The position numbers and the translations under genes were made by a program. From the NCBI GenBank assembly GCA_965262315.1, contig CBDHFJ010000104.1:1-6760 (forward strand): a stretch of DNA of 6,760 bases, in the 5' to 3' direction. The notes below the pieces were generated by a model that was given only the letters and a program-made list of their open reading frames with translations, was not told the DNA's origin and searched no databases. Below are positions 6,487 to 6,760 of the stretch, piece after piece. Each line of letters begins with the position of its first letter. Position 1 is the first letter of the stretch. This DNA comes from JBCCFK01 sp965262315 (GTDB lineage: Bacteria > Actinomycetota > Acidimicrobiia > Acidimicrobiales > UBA8592).

Positions 6487-6760
6487 CGTCGGTACTCCGC
6501 GATTCGGAGCTGCCAGCCCCACAGCGACAACAGTGCGGCCAGCAGCGGCAACAGGATCATCCCCGGGACCAGCAACCGGAGCCGGTCGTCCGCGTTGGCC
6601 AGGCCGTCGACGAACTGGGTGCGGTTGTCCGACAACACACTCTCCACCGAGGTGTTGAACCCGTTGAAGTCGGCGTTGCCGGGGCCGATCGCGGCAGCGA
6701 CCGCCGCGGTCTGGTCGCCGCTGTCGGTGGCGTCCCGGATGGCTCGGCTGGTGTCGAGGT
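6483..6760 (-). CDS. Membrane protein C-terminus, GlnX-like (cut by window edge)
   Basis: The frame ending at the TGA overlapping the next gene's ATG gives the last 91 residues of a protein whose start lies outside the window. Residues 1-61 are soluble, polar and probably helical (FNTSVESVLSDNRTQFVDGL at 34-53). Residues 62-82 form one membrane helix (LLVPGMILLPLLAALL), followed by a short basic tail, LRIAEYRR. This is unlike an ABC permease, which would show several helices and the EAA loop. The layout, an outside helical domain then a terminal helix with a ...EYR end, recalls GlnX of actinobacteria. GlnX works with the lipoprotein GlnH to signal ligand binding to the kinase PknG. The 4-bp overlap implies translational coupling with the binding-protein gene, which suits two subunits of one complex. 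The coding call is strong; the family link is tentative because most of the protein is missing. Confidence 0.7.
   Translation of the reverse strand, partial: LDTSRAIRDATDSGDQTAAVAAAIGPGNADFNGFNTSVESVLSDNRTQFVDGLANADDRLRLLVPGMILLPLLAALLSLWGWQLRIAEYRR

Noticed and set aside
6487..6522. Longer N-terminus of the binding protein
   Set aside because: The leader is complete from the ATG at 6486, which has GGAG at proper spacing and an ATGA coupling to the preceding gene.
6483..6760. Upstream gene as a PotB/PotC-type ABC permease
   Set aside because: Only one membrane helix is present in the last 91 residues, the rest is polar, and the EAA loop expected of a permease is not seen.

Overview
The window is GC-rich, gene-dense DNA, almost certainly from an actinobacterium. 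The evidence is an actinobacterial-looking Lon protease, an uncharacterised protein with a ribbon-helix-helix-like tail of a type I associate with Actinobacteria, and a membrane-protein tail that resembles GlnX. A more precise placement such as Acidimicrobiia is only a guess. No RNA gene, CRISPR array, insertion sequence or integrase is visible.

Layout from left to right. Positions 1-442 (minus) hold the first 147 codons of a major facilitator transporter of the monocarboxylate / oxalate-formate type. Positions 507-1043 (minus) hold a 178-residue protein of unknown function. Its start lies 142 bp from the start of lon (1186-3531, plus), and this divergent gap carries an AT-rich tandem ATGTAAT repeat. 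lon encodes a complete 781-residue ATP-dependent protease with its ATPase and Ser-Lys catalytic residues intact. Tail to tail with lon, separated by 7 bp, lies an HxlR-family regulator gene (3539-3887, minus) that carries a one-base frameshift near its 3' end.

The right half is a minus-strand operon read from 6760 towards 3972. First comes the tail of a membrane protein (6483-6760). Its stop overlaps, as ATGA, the start of a Tat-type lipoprotein resembling the polyamine-binding proteins PotD/PotF (5341-6486). After 19 bp follows a PLP-dependent group II amino acid decarboxylase (3972-5321). The HxlR gene follows 84 bp further on in the same direction.

The gene upstream of the binding protein is not an ABC permease. 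What is visible is a soluble, probably helical stretch followed by one C-terminal membrane helix and a short basic tail ending in AEYRR. This recalls the GlnX-GlnH pair of actinobacteria, in which a lipoprotein binding protein reports ligand to a membrane protein instead of feeding a transporter. The operon may therefore be an amine or amino acid sensing unit tied to a decarboxylase. This is an inference from 91 residues of the membrane protein and from gene order, and it is the main item to follow up.
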